64,000 bases of DNA, taken from Cokeromyces recurvatus. Lineage: Eukaryota; Mucoromycota; Mucoromycetes; Mucorales; Mucoraceae. Positions 1 through 11,949 of this stretch are shown in pieces. The notes below the pieces were generated by a model that worked only from the letters and a program-made list of their open reading frames with translations, was not told the origin of the DNA and did not search any database. The stretch's first letter is position 1. Each line of letters opens with the position of its first letter. A program made the position numbers and the translations under genes. The stretch spans positions 1,333,501 to 1,397,500 of the forward strand of contig NW_026251387.1 of the NCBI RefSeq assembly GCF_025118155.1, written 5' to 3'.

Positions 1-527
1 TATTCATGCCTAGAGTATCTTTCTTTGGTAATATAAAAAATATACAGTTTCATTACAATTGTATCTTTACTTGTTTTGAATCTTCAAATTATAGCTTCAT
101 GATTATTTTTAGACTTCTTGCCGAACTCAATTAGAAAACTACAGAGCTTTGGAAAGAAATTTTTCTTTTTTGAATTGTATCTATTATTATCAAGCAACAT
201 CATATGTCCCTTTACTACATTAGAACTTTCAATTCTTTAAAAACCTTAATGTATCATTAAGACGTACTAATCGCATATATAATAAAGATTCTTTATATAT
301 ATATATATATTTTATATATTAACAACTGAACATAACAACCTTCATCCTTCTCTATTTGATAAATTAAAGCCTGAAAGATATTAAAGAAAGACAATAATAA
401 AGAAGGATGATATTGTTCCCGAAGAATAGACATTTTTGAGTATATTTAACAGAGAAATTAAGATATAGATCAATAAATACGAGTGCTTATATTCAGAATT
501 TAAACCGATTTTTTTTTCTTTTATTGT
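1..527. other. Intergenic, no gene seen
   Basis: AT-rich DNA with a short TA microsatellite near 296-312. I see no ORF or spliced model here; it lies downstream of the minus-strand Kre9/Knh-like gene. Confidence 0.5.
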
Positions 528-993
528 TTACAATATAATTTTGACAAGGACAGTATCAACAGAAGAGAGATATCCAGAAATACGATGAACTACAAGAAGC
601 TCAGTTAATCCGCCCGCAGAACTGAGTGCCTTCAATGGAACTGTAAACTGAAAAGAATGACTATTAACATTTCCTTTATCAATGGGTCCTCCAGCCAAAA
701 TAGTATCTCGATCATTATTGAAAAAAATACTGACAGTTTCTCCTGCTTGACCAGAATCTAATATCTACATTTTTTTTTATTACAAAATTTGTATATATAC
801 TTTTATTTTATTTTTTACCATATTAACTGACTGTCCGACTTCCCATGTTATACCTGTAGTTGGATATATAACTAGTATAAAATGAATTACTTTAATAGCT
901 AATCAAACGTGATGAATAAATGCATTTACTGTTAGATAGAACGATCCCACATAAAGTAAATATTACAAAGAAAATCCTTTTATGTACTTGCAT
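528..993 (-). CDS. Small secreted Kre9/Knh1-like cell-wall protein
   Basis: Three exons, complement(join(528..764,819..871,930..993)), give 117 aa with all phases closing. Residues 1-21 form a signal peptide (MQVHKR then a hydrophobic stretch). The mature part starts with YPTTGITWEVGQSV, which fits the opening of the Kre9/Knh1 N-terminal immunoglobulin-like domain (typically a P-x-x-G-x-x-W-x-x-G pattern). It ends in a short beta-rich segment without a Ser/Thr-rich tail or GPI signal. Family members act in beta-1,6-glucan assembly or are abundant secreted wall proteins; which applies here is inference. Introns of 54 and 58 nt have GT-AG ends. No single ORF covers the gene. Confidence 0.72.
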
Positions 994-1305
994 TTTTATA
1001 TACACATATACATGTATAAAAAAAAAAAAAAAAAAAAAAAAAAGAAAGAAAGAAAGAAAAAAGAGTGTTTATTAATGTATGTAAAAAAGTATTAATTTTA
1101 AAATGGACGAAACATGAATTGCTCTTCTTTCTCTAAAAGACTGCATATTTAACATGCATGTAAATTTAACTTTTTGGCACATTTATGTTTGAAACTAACA
1201 GTAAAGGGTAAATGCTTAATGAAACACAATAGTTGTAGACATCCTTTATTATTTACATTTTCTTTTCTTTTCTTTTCTATTATGCATTATGATTATTCGC
1301 TTTAT
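994..1305. other. Intergenic, poly-A and GAAA repeats
   Basis: Holds a run of about 26 A followed by GAAA units (about 1017-1060) between the Knh-like start and the ESA1 stop. No gene seen. Confidence 0.5.
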
Positions 1306-2711
1306 TTACAAAAACCTTAACTGAGAAGAAGTAAAATGGATAGGTCTCCAATTAAGTTTTTCTGGTGATATAATCCGCTTCTTCTTTTGCTGCATCTTTT
1401 CCCATTGTTCAATTACTTTATCACCTAAACAAATAATATGCTGTCCACGATAATATCTTAAAGCACCAATACTTTGAAGAGTATGTAAGATATCTTGTGT
1501 GGTAATAGAAGTCTTTTGTGATATCTCTTCTATCGTTACTTCTTCACTTGTTGATAGTAAATATCCCACAATTGTATCCATCCAATAAGCTCGATAAGAC
1601 ATTAAACCTAAATCAGATAATGGTTTCTCTGGTGATCCTGTTTTACCTTCTATCTTTGATAATTCATATGAAAAAGCGATCAATAATCTACCATAGCCAT
1701 GACGCTGATATTGAGGTAATGTTAAGATACAGGCTACATTATAATTCTCTGCCGATTCCTTTTCTTTTGAAAAATAACCAATTAAATGACAACCTAATTC
1801 ATCTCTCTGTGTCATGCAATAAAATAAAAATGGATCAACATCATAGTAAAGCATTTTATGATCTAGAAATAATTTGGAGAGTAAACATAGATTTCTACAC
1901 CATGTCTTTTGCTTTCGTCCATCTATTTCAAAAAACGAAATGTCATCCTTTCTATAAATCTCATTGCCTGGAGGATGTTGTAATTGGCATCGTGTACGAT
2001 GTCGCTCAAGTCGTTTATGGGAATCATAAAATTGAAGACAGAATTCGCAAATATACAATGTATCACAATAAGCATATTCTTTAGGATAAGGTGAAAAATA
2101 CCATGTTTCTACCTCATGCTCACCCATCTGAATCTTGTTCATGTTCTTTACTCTCGCCACTTCACTTAAGTTTTGAGTCATTGAACCTGAAGTACGAAGT
2201 CGTTCAATTTCTTTTTCCTTTGAAAATGGTTCCTTTTCTGGTTCTTTCTTTTTTATCGTAATCGTTCCTTTCTCATCCTCCTCCTCTCCTTCCTCTGTCA
2301 ATATAACCTCTTCCTGCACTCCATCTGAAGAAGGTGTATTGACTTCGCTTTCCATCTTTCTTTTCATAGGTGTTGATGCACGACTTGACGTCGTAGAAAC
2401 ATTTTTCTTTGTTTTTTTATGAGTTGGTTTTGGAAATTCAACACCTTTACTAAAATCAAGTCGTTTGAATGGGACCCATTCATCTAGACGTTTATTGAAT
2501 TCAACGTAATGTACATAATATTCAAGTGCGCGAGGTTGATTTTTCGTTTCTCTTGCTAAAATAATCTCTGCTTTTCTAAGTTCCGAATCACCTTTAATAG
2601 ATAACTTTTCAACAAATAATTTACAATGGACTGGAGATGCAAGGAATTTAATCATTTGTGCTCGTTGTTCTGGTGTTAAATGATCGTTTGAGCCATCATC
2701 ATGATGAATGC

Positions 2712-2745
<34 letters not shown>

Positions 2746-2835
2746 TGTTTCGTTGTTAGATTCTTTATCTACATCCATTGCTGTAGTAGTTGAAGTTGAT
2801 GATTCATTGTTATCATCACTCATGATCGTACTCAA
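1306..2835 (-). CDS. ESA1: MYST-family histone acetyltransferase Esa1 (Tip60/KAT5)
   Basis: One uninterrupted 509-aa ORF. Order of parts: acidic Asn-rich N-terminus with an 11-residue poly-N run (31-41); chromo-barrel/tudor-knot about 79-130 (ALEYYVHYVEFNKRLDEW); charged linker; C2HC zinc finger C263-C266-H279-C283; MOZ/SAS acetyltransferase domain to the C-terminus. The conserved cysteine is C369, the acetyl-CoA loop QYQRHGYG is 375-382 and the general-base glutamate is in SPEKP near 403. Esa1 is the catalytic subunit of NuA4 and acetylates H4/H2A. Yeast Esa1 is 445 aa; the extra length is the N-terminal tail and the linker. The absence of introns contrasts with most neighbours. Confidence 0.95.
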
Positions 2836-3093
2836 TCACGTCTATATTATTATCACTTTTGTAAAAATGAGGAAAAGTATTTTTTTCTAAATTTCAAAAA
2901 AAAAACTTACGTCATCAGTATAAAATTATACTCCGTCATTCGCTATTTTAAAAGGTAGAATCATTCAGTCAGAAATATGACCCCAGATTGTTTCTCCACA
3001 TTTTGAGTCTTTTTTTGTTCTTTAACAATAACTTTCACACCCCACTCTCTCTTTTTTTTTTTTTTTACATACATTAATATTAATACATCAATT

Positions 3094-4089
3094 ATGCTGG
3101 CTACTCGTGGTATATTAAGAACTATCGCTCAAAGTAAAAATATAAAATAAAATAGAAAGCTATTGTGTTGGAAAAAAAAATTATACATGAAAAACTCGAA
3201 TGGAGAATTAACTTGCTCATCTTGTAATTTTAGATCCTGTTGCATTAAGAAGCACTTTTGCTGCTGCTCCTTCTTTTGGTGTTAGGTAATTTTAAAAAGA
3301 GAGTGTGAGGAGAACTAAATTAAAAGAAGAAGAAGAAGAAGAAAAAAGAAACTCGATCAAAGTTATTTATAGTTATTATATTTGTATAAATACATATACA
3401 AATATATATATATATTTTTTTAAAAAAAAAAAAGACATTTCAATGCTTCTCATAAGGTACAGGAACAATGTGCTGCTGCTGAGTCAGAACTTTTGCGTCA
3501 ACAGCGCAAGCTTCGTCCAGTTTCTCCTCATCTTTCTATTTACCAACCTCAAATTACTTGGTATTTATCAGCTGCTCATAGAGTTACTGGTGTTGCATTA
3601 GGCGGCGGTAAGTATTTCATATATGCCAAAGATCGAAGAATATATACAAATATATTATAAATATAAATGATTAAAATATATACATGTATAGCATTTTATT
3701 TGAGCGCACTTGCTTATCTTGCTGCACCAGCATTTGGTGCCACTGTGGATACAGCCAGCATTATTTCAACTGTAGCTGCCGCACCTGTAGCTGCTAAAGT
3801 AGTTGCAAAGACAACGGTTGCTTTCCCTTTTGTTTTCCATTGTCTTAATGGTGTTAGACATTTGGTAAGAAATCAATCCATTATTTTACATACTCGAAAG
3901 GAAAAGATAGATTAAGCTTTTATCTCCTCTCCCCCTTTTTTTTTAAAAAATATATATATGTATATAAATATATATTTGTATTAGGTTTGGGATGCTACAA
4001 AAATGCTTAACATTAAGGATGTTTATAGATCAGGTTATATGGTTCTTGGTGGAACTGTTGTTGGTTCTTTATATTTGGCTCTTATGTAA
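3094..4089 (+). CDS. SDHC: Succinate dehydrogenase cytochrome b560 subunit
   Basis: Five exons, join(3094..3133,3234..3285,3435..3607,3692..3864,3985..4089), give 180 aa. The start MLATRGILRTIAQ is a basic mitochondrial presequence. The mature part shows RPVSPHLSIYQPQITWYLS, typical of SDHC, then membrane helices, and the haem/ubiquinone-region motif HCLNGVRHLVWD reconstructed across the exon 4/5 junction. Exon 3 must begin at 3435, after a poly-A/AAG acceptor, to keep the frame; the more obvious AG at 3456 does not. Complex II membrane anchor, inner mitochondrial membrane. Confidence 0.9.
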
Positions 4090-4315
4090 TTATTTTACAT
4101 AATAAAGAATATCAATTTAGTAATACATGTAATAGAAAAGATATGACTTTAAAATCATAAGTGATAGATATTATTTTAACTGAATGCAACTATATAAAAT
4201 ATAGGACTACTTTTTTTTGTATATATAAATATGTATACAAATATCAATTGTTTAGAAATAAATGTCATAATTTTGTTGTTAATTTCCTTTTTATTTATTT
4301 ATTTACTTATATATA

Positions 4316-5138
4316 ATGTCATTGGAATCCAAAAAAGAGGATAAAGAGATACACGAAAAAATAGTGATTATTTCAAATGATAGTGAAAGTGAATTTTCTT
4401 CATTTAGCTTGAAAGAAGATTCAATTCTATGCACTCAAGAGACTTCATCTACTCTCGTTACTAGTTCTTCAAACAACACATCACCTCCAACATCTGTTAT
4501 TGTCAGAGAAAAGCCTCAAAAGATAAGAATGAGGCAAGTGAAGACAACCAAGTCAATAGAGATGTTAATTCCAGAATCAAAGAGTAACAGCCTGTTACCT
4601 ACAGTTTTATTTGCATGTCAAGTTACTTGCATACATTATTTAAGCTATTATGTATATCTGAAAGAAGAAGAGCCCTCTGTTGATATGAACAAGCTGGATA
4701 TCATTCTTGCTTCAAATGGTTCAATCCATATTCAATGTTCTTTTCTTTTAAACGGATTAGAAAATGTGCTTGAGTATCCTTTATGGTTCCAAACCCCATT
4801 AAATAAGGTAAATTCTATATTAAAAGAAAAGAGTTTTGATATTAAATAATTATTTTGAAATAGGTCATGGCAGATTGTGGATTTATTCATAATCAAACAG
4901 AAAATGATGGATATTGTCTTCATTATAAAATTAAAAAAGCATTTGTTACCACCCCACTTTCATATTTATTAGACAAGAAGGCTCCTTATGGAACACTTGA
5001 TAAGATAGAAATTATCTTTGACTGGATTCCAACAAATATCCTTTTTTTTTTAAAAAAAATACAATATAAAGAAGAAAGAGAGAGAGGAAGAAAAAAAAAA
5101 GATAGATACTAGTAAATACAAATCCTTAACTACTCTCT

Positions 5139-5186
<48 letters not shown>

Positions 5187-5901
5187 TCAGCACAATCGAA
5201 GGAATTCCAATCGACTTGGAAGAGAAAATTCAATCTGGATTTAATAGGTCATTATATAGAGCAAGCATTTACGAATATTATTATAAAAAAGACAAGTTAT
5301 ATGTATCCACTTATATTCTCTAATTATTATACAAAGGTATAAATATTACGAGAAAGAAAGAAAGAAAGAGATAAAACTCACCCTTTCTCTTTAGAAAATA
5401 ACAGGAAATATGTCTTATTTGCCAAATATTGCACAGTCTTTATACAAAATTTATATCACTTCTAGATCAACTATGTCTGTTAATAATCATGATTTTAGTG
5501 AGAGTATTTTACAAAAGTTAAAGGTTAGTAGATATAATGGCACAATAACGTACTATGGACTTTAATTCGACTCGATATTTATTTTAAAGGTGATAAAGAA
5601 AAATACAATGATTATGAATCCTTATGATCATGATGATGAAGAAGACATTGGTGATAACATGATTCCAACTTATTTGATATTAGGAATGTATTATTCAATC
5701 AAAAATGCTAATAAGCAGGTTCGTATTTCATATAATATATTTGTACAAATCGCTATATTTTTCTTCCTTACCTCTATTATATAGCGATCTCAAACTACTA
5801 CCAAAGTATTAACTCATGATCCCCCAAATGCACTTTATACAGTTGCTCGATTATGGTCTGCTACTTGCTCTCCAACTACATCAGTTTTTAAATCAGAATA
5901 G
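4316..5901 (+). CDS. Conserved-looking protein of unknown function with a U12-type intron
   Basis: Six exons: 4316..4807, 4864..5035, 5194..5336 (or from 5191), 5395..5523, 5590..5718, 5785..5901; about 393-394 aa. I do not recognise the family. The first ~75 residues are Ser/Thr/Glu-rich and look disordered; the rest is a globular alpha/beta-like sequence without clear membrane segments, signal peptide or catalytic motif, with an acidic patch (DHDDEEDIGD) near residue 305. All junctions are in phase. Five exons are joined by four GT-AG introns, but exons 2 and 3 have no usable GT donor; the only frame-preserving solution is an AT-AC or AT-AG intron (see 5036-5193). Stop TAG at 5899. Confidence 0.75.
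5036..5193 (+). other. AT-AC (U12-type) intron in the unknown gene at 4316-5901
   Basis: The donor reads ATATCCTTTT at 5036-5045, an exact match to the U12 AT-AC 5' splice-site consensus. TCCTTAAC at 5123-5130 matches the U12 branch-point consensus. The 3' end reads CAGCAC: ending at 5193 gives AT-AC and ending at 5190 gives AT-AG; both keep phase 1. The branch point is about 60 nt from the acceptor because of a ~33-nt T tract (5151-5183), longer than usual for this intron class. Confidence 0.75.
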
Positions 5902-6063
5902 TATATTTATATATATGTACAAAGAAATATAGTAAATAAAGCAGAAAGATAAGGTGGAGGAGGGAAGGGAGGAGGGGAAAGAAAACAAATATAAAGATGT
6001 ATTATATTATGTATACATTTATAACTAATAACAGTAAAAGAAAAAGAAAAAAATATCTATCTA

Positions 6064-7796
6064 TTATGAAATACCAAGAGATTTTTTTGATAATTCATAA
6101 ACAGCATAACTTATACTAATAGATGGAACAACCTATATACATAATAAATATGAATAAATAAGCGAGAGAGAATACGTGCTGTGTTATCTCTATTTCTTTT
6201 ACCTTAATTAAAGTAGGTCCTAACCCTTTATAAAAACCTCGAATACCACTAGATCTATACGTTTTACGCGCCACATCCCAAGCAGAAGTATATCGGTAAG
6301 GATGTGCAGGTGTTCCTTGTGCCTGTAATCTATTTTTTTTTTTTTAATGAGTAAAGAACTAGAATTGAAAGTAAGCAGTATACTCTTTTTCTTTTTACCT
6401 TGTTCTAATCATATTTAAAGGGTAAACACTCGTTGCACCAATAGATCCACTTACCATACCACACATCCATAAAACCATAACATTGGGGTCTGGCTTTTTT
6501 CCATTTGAATTCTCTCTATAAGTATCCATTGATCGCAAATAAGAAACCTTTAAGGTCTCATAGACACCCATATCTAATGCTTGATATGGAAACACGCCTA
6601 TCATACTTAATAATAAACCAGGCCAAAACGCTCTCACTCCTCCTGCTTTATACATATCCTTTACTACTGTTCTCATTGAAACTATAGATCGTTTTGATTG
6701 TTGCACCATCGGGTATTGCTTTAATTTTTGTCTTTCTTCATATTGACTGGACATGATTCTCGTTTTGAGAGTTTCTAATGGATATACACAAAACTGAGAA
6801 CAAAGACCTGCAACACCACCTGCAATAAATCTAGCACTAATAGGAATCGAATTTTTATCAGAGGAACCTGTCATCTGCGCCATAATAGCCTTAGATGTTT
6901 CAAAGACATAGAATTTGATAGCGGACTCGGGTATAATCTTGATCACATTAAGACCGTTACCAACATAGAGGCCACGAAAGCCACCATTTTTATAAATAGT
7001 CTTGATAGCATTTAAAATGGATACTGAAGAAGCCGGTTTCACATTATTCGTTGTTCGGGAACTCTGATAATTTGTGTTTGTAATGAGGTATATTTTAAGG
7101 CGATCTAACGGTGCTGTACATGTACGAGACACACAACCTGCAATAGCACCAGCAGTAAGATATTTATAAGCATGACGTGCTGCTTCATCTGTATGGGGAA
7201 TAACTGCTTCAGCATCAGCATTAAGTTGTGTTGATATCTGATAGTATCTATAAATCTCGGTTAATGTTGGTTCATGGGGTAACAATAATAAAAAATTTCT
7301 CCAACTTTCAAAATCAATGTAACCGTTGCCAGCTATGATATTAGAATTCGTGAGTCATTCTATATATGTATATATGCATATATATATACAAATATATATA
7401 TTTATATATGTATTTATATACATTCTTTATTCATTACATACATGTATCAATAAACTGAATTAGTGCGTCAATATCTGAATTTGTAACATGGATCCCGGAT
7501 TCTTTTAAAGCAATCTGTAATTCCTCATGAGTTAAACGATGATCGCCCTTTTGATTTATTGATGAAAAAACTTTCCAAAGTTCTTCTTCCTTTGATAGTA
7601 TATGAGCTCGAAATGCTTCATAATCTATTGTGTTTATATTTTTATGTGGTGAGATATTTCTGACATAAGAAAGTATCATTTGTCGATCTAATGATTCATA
7701 TAGACTTCTAATGCGAGTTTCTTTTTCATGCATTTCTTCATCATAATAAGGATGAGGTTCAGCCTTATAAGCTGACATTTTTTCTTCTTTTGACAT
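6064..7796 (-). CDS. EF-hand calcium-regulated mitochondrial carrier (SCaMC / Sal1 type)
   Basis: Four exons, complement(join(6064..6132,6203..6329,6399..7332,7442..7796)), give 494 aa. The N-terminal ~130 residues are EF-hand-like: degenerate loops, then a canonical loop DTSGNGYIDFESW spanning the exon 1/2 junction. The C-terminal ~290 residues carry three mitochondrial carrier repeats, each with a Px[DE]xx[KR] signature (APLDRLK, YPLETLKTR, YPLNMIRTR). SCaMC carriers exchange ATP-Mg for phosphate across the inner membrane under cytosolic Ca2+ control; yeast Sal1 is the closest functional model. Substrate is inferred from architecture only. Confidence 0.9.
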
Positions 7797-8309
7797 AATT
7801 TATGTCCTTCCTTATCTCCTTAGAAAAAAATAATAATAATAATAAATAAATAAATAAATAAGCAAACAAATAGGCAACAAATGCTAGAGGGAAAAAAATA
7901 AAAAAAAAGGAAAAAAATATTATTGGCTCATGCAAAATTTTAAGGAACTAAAATTTTCGAAAAGAAATGGGTTTTTTTCAATTGAACTACTTGATAAAAA
8001 AAAAATAAGATAATGATATAGTATTAGTAAATAATTGTTTAATGTAATAAATCATTTTATGTCTGTTTCATGTCACTATGGGGCATTATTTTAAGGGATG
8101 ATCTAATTGGATGCAGGTCACGTTCTACACTAGTTTTTTGATAATAGAAAAGAAGAAAGTTAAAAATAAATCGTCTTTTATTTCTCCTATCTTTTCTTTC
8201 CTTTCCTTTCCTTTCTCTTCTTCCTTCTTAACTTCTTTATTTTATTTTTGGAAAATAGTTTAGAATATTTTAAATTAAGAGTCTGTTAATAATTACACCA
8301 TTCTATATT
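7797..8309. promoter_or_regulatory. Divergent intergenic region
   Basis: 513 bp between the starts of the minus-strand carrier and the plus-strand membrane-protein gene, so it should hold both promoters. It shows AATA repeats near 7830 and a pyrimidine-rich CTTTC array at 8195-8225 close to the plus-strand start. No recognised factor site. Confidence 0.4.
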
Positions 8310-8770
8310 ATGATAGATACGAACAATTCAGAAAAACTAACAGAAAAAGGTAAAGTAGAAAATGATAATAAGTTCAAGTTTATTTACAATTTCTCATGTA
8401 CACATAAAGAAGACCAACATGAAGAAAAAAATCCAATAAGCCCATTACGAAATTTCTGGAGACCCGATGATAATGACAGTAGTTTATTATTAAGTAGTAA
8501 TGATGTTTATGGTGAAGATTCTATTGAAATTGCACCGAGTGATTTAGTTGACGATGACATATTTGAACAGTCAGACTTAACAGAACGGATAACCGATGCA
8601 GAAAAGATATTTAATACTTCCTCTATTCGATCTTCAAGATTTGCAAGTGATTATCTTGAACACCCTGCTTTATATAGAGTGTTATTTATGGGATCTATCA
8701 CTATCGAAAAGAAGAATGAAATCTTTAAAAAGTTGAGTCAAGGTCTCGTTCATGTTTTACAGCAACAGCC

Positions 8771-8803
<33 letters not shown>

Positions 8804-10610
8804 GCAGCAGCAGCAGCAGCAGCATTTACAGCTGTCAAGTCTAAATAACTCATCACTTCCTAATACAGCTTACCCCATGTCTAAAAGCTTAGACAGAGGA
8901 TCTAATAAACTGACCTCTTCTTCTTCTTCTTCTTCTTCTTCTTCTTCTTTGCTTAATAAGTCAATTCCAATATTTAAAGAAGTAAAGCATAATATATTAT
9001 TACTGAATGTTGAAGATGAATCAGAGTTAGTGTCTGATACATGTGAAGATATGGGTGTTTCTATAATTGAAGCTGATTTTACTTGGAACTCAAATGCCAT
9101 CCTATATACCAATGATCCTAATAATTTACTTTTACAATATGCTTGGAAACAATGCCCAAATCCAAATGATTTACATGCAACATGGCTTGAAGAAAAAATA
9201 GTCACAACAGAATTTAAAGGCTACATGTACCCTGAGCCAACACCCAATGGCATCGATTTATGTATTTATTTTTATGATGGGCAAGATGATGAAAGGACAA
9301 AGAAAGATTTGCTTCTACTCTGCACATTACGTCAGCTAGGGATCTATGTATTGCCCCTGACGTCATATCGAGATGAAAATCAAAAGAGTCATTTTGCTGA
9401 TATGTTAACAGAGTATAAAGTACGTTGTCTTGATTTAGGAAACTTAGAGGTAGGACAAGAGCCCTCTTTTTTTCAGAAAAATCATATAGATAGAGGGACA
9501 GCGCGTATTCAACGCTCACAAGGGATGGAATGCACTGAACTCAATATACCTCGAGTAGCAACATATCAGATATTAGCTGTTGAACAATTTTGTGCTATTA
9601 AGAATAGAGCTATATTTGAGTTACTTAAAAGAACAAGAGAACGTCAGGTGATAAAAGAAGTTTTAAAAGAGGAATTTATAAAACAACATCAAAAGTTCAT
9701 ACAACAGCAGCAGCAGCAGAAGTGCAGTACTGCCTTTCATGATCCACTATTTGATTATCTTGATGATGAAAGTGATGATAGCAGTGATGAATTAATAAGG
9801 AATCAAATGTATCTGAAACAACCTATAAGAAATCATTATTCTGAGCTTTATCCTCCTCCTATCCTACGAAAAAAGTATAATCATATCCACAACAGTAAAG
9901 GATGGTACTTTGATTATCGTCATTTTTTGAAAGTGGCTATGACTAGTTTACTAGTCTTTACATGTCTTACATATATAATTCATCTTTTATCGTCTTTGAA
10001 CATGAGTCTTCCTTTTTTAAGGAAAAGTCATGTTTGGACTGTTCAATTTGAATTTCATCATGATCATCATTTTTCGCTTTATACCCGAGATTCAACAGGA
10101 AAACTAAATTGGGCAGCAATGGAGCCCCAAGTTTGGTTGAATGACACATATCGAATACCCATTGAAAAAGTGCCTACGAAGTTAGGACATTATGGAATGA
10201 AGATAGATCTTCTATCCAACGGCAATCATTCTTTTCCTGTTGGAAGATTCATATCATTTATGTTTACTGTAAATACTAGTTCACATTTAGATAATATTGT
10301 TTATACCATCATACCCAACAATCCTACATATGTGCTATTGTATTCTGATTCTACAAAATCTACTATCACAACTACAACTACTGTTACTACAACAACTACT
10401 GTTACTACCGCAGCTTTAAGTACGACTTATATCAACAAACAAAATAAAGAAGATAATGGAGATGATAATTCAAAGAATCAAAAAGACTCAAAGTCACTAC
10501 ATGCAGTAAACAATAAAATGGCATATAAACAATTCGTGAAGAGTAAATGGGACTCATTTGTATTCTATGCTTCTAATATGCGTCCATTCTTTGAAGTACT
10601 AGTTGCTTGA
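8310..10610 (+). CDS. Unknown 766-aa protein with one membrane segment and polyQ
   Basis: Single-exon ORF of unrecognised family. Residues 1-110 are acidic; a poly-Q run interrupted by P and H lies about 151-172 and a poly-S run about 206-217. Residues 225-420 form a compact domain (GIDLCIYFYDGQDDERTKKD, then a hydrophobic strand LGIYVLPLTS) that may be a P-loop-less nucleotide-fold or partner-binding domain; this is inference. A second Q run and acidic DDESDDSSDE precede a single hydrophobic helix about 541-563. The C-terminal part has N-x-S/T sites (NDT, NHS, NTS) and T-rich stretches, consistent with a lumenal or extracellular side. No signal peptide, so a type II or tail-linked topology is likely. 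Confidence 0.8.
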
Positions 10611-10769
10611 TAATAAATACATTTGTTTACTTGCATGAAAGAAAAAGAAAGAAAAAAATAGTAAATAAATTTGTATATATGTGTTTATGTGTATATGTTT
10701 ATATGAATATATTTATATATATATGCTTATGTAAGCATATTATGTTTGAGTGAAAAAAAAAAAAAAGAA

Positions 10770-11949
10770 TTAAATATCACGAACAATGGATTCTAAAGGT
10801 GCGTTCTCATAAATAATACGATATACAGTTTCAAATAAAGGGAATTCATGAGTCATTTTTCTAGCGGAAAGAAATTGATGCACTTCTTGAGCAGTTAATG
10901 TTCCCTGTAATTTTTGACCGTTTAACATGTGTCGTTCCAAGACATCTATAGGTTTCCCAGTGATTGCAAAGGCTTCAGCGACTTTTCTATTACGTCCACC
11001 AGAACAAGTTGTGATTAAATCTGCAACACCGCAGGATTCAAAGAAGGTACTGTCTTCGACAGTTCCAAAAAAGGTTTGACCAAATTTACGCATTTCCATT
11101 AAACCTAAGCGAATAATAGCCGCCTTTGTATTACTTCCATACCTATTTACAGCCATATCAATTGAAATCCTATTTTCTCTTAATTAATCATCTTTGTACA
11201 TACCCTAAACCATCTGAGATACCAGCACCGACGGCCACAATATTTTTTAGTGCACCACAAAGTTCAACCCCAACATAATCACGAATGACATTAACATGGA
11301 AGTAATCAGTGTTAAATAATTTAAAGAACAATTGACCATCTTCTATTGATCTACAACCAATAGTTGATTCGCAAAACCTTTCCAAGGCGACTTCGTCTGC
11401 AATATTTGCGCCACTTAGAGCAGCAACATGGGTCATTTCTAATTTGCGGGCAATCTCTTCAGAGAATAATGTAACACCCTCTGGTTTTATCTCTAGACCC
11501 TTTATGAGCGAAATAGCTTTTGCATCTTGAGAGATAGTACCTTTCATTTTTTCACATACACCTCTTACAAATTGATGAGGTAAAACAAAGACAAGCACAG
11601 AGGCATCACGACTGGCTTCAATCAAGTCAGGTACAGCTTTGATATTTGAGGTAAATTTGATCCCAGGCAAATATTTTGGATTTTCCTTTTCTCGATTAAT
11701 TACCTCTGTTAGCTTCTCTCCTTTGTAATCCTCTTCAAAGACCCATTGCCTAACTTCAGTTTCGAATATATCTTTATGTTTTAATACATTTTCTCCAACA
11801 ATTTTACCAACAGCTGAACCCCTTTTTTTTTATTAGAATGAGTAAAGAAAAAAAAAAGTTAGATGTATGTAAATAGAGATAATATATAGCATGTATTATA
11901 TTGCTTACCAATTACCAGAGCCTATGATACAAACACGTTCTTTAGTCAT
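10770..11949 (-). CDS. GPD1: NAD+-dependent glycerol-3-phosphate dehydrogenase
   Basis: Three exons, complement(join(10770..11142,11204..11821,11909..11949)), give 343 aa. The Rossmann motif GSGNWGSAVGK is built across the first intron. Substrate-domain signatures follow: [46 protein letters not shown] and [20 protein letters not shown]. It reduces dihydroxyacetone phosphate to glycerol-3-phosphate in the cytosol, supplying glycerol and lipid backbones and reoxidising NADH. No N-terminal peroxisomal PTS2-like extension as in yeast Gpd1 is seen. The catalytic lysine lies in [12 protein letters not shown]. Confidence 0.95.

Noticed and set aside
1518..2084. 188-codon plus-strand ORF
   Set aside because: Antisense shadow of the ESA1 acetyltransferase domain.
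3305..3601. 98-codon ORF over SDHC exon 3
   Set aside because: Wrong frame; the SDHC signature appears only in the frame reached through the 3435 acceptor.
8870..9519. Minus-strand ORFs of ~100 codons
   Set aside because: Shadows of the 766-aa gene and its poly-S codons.
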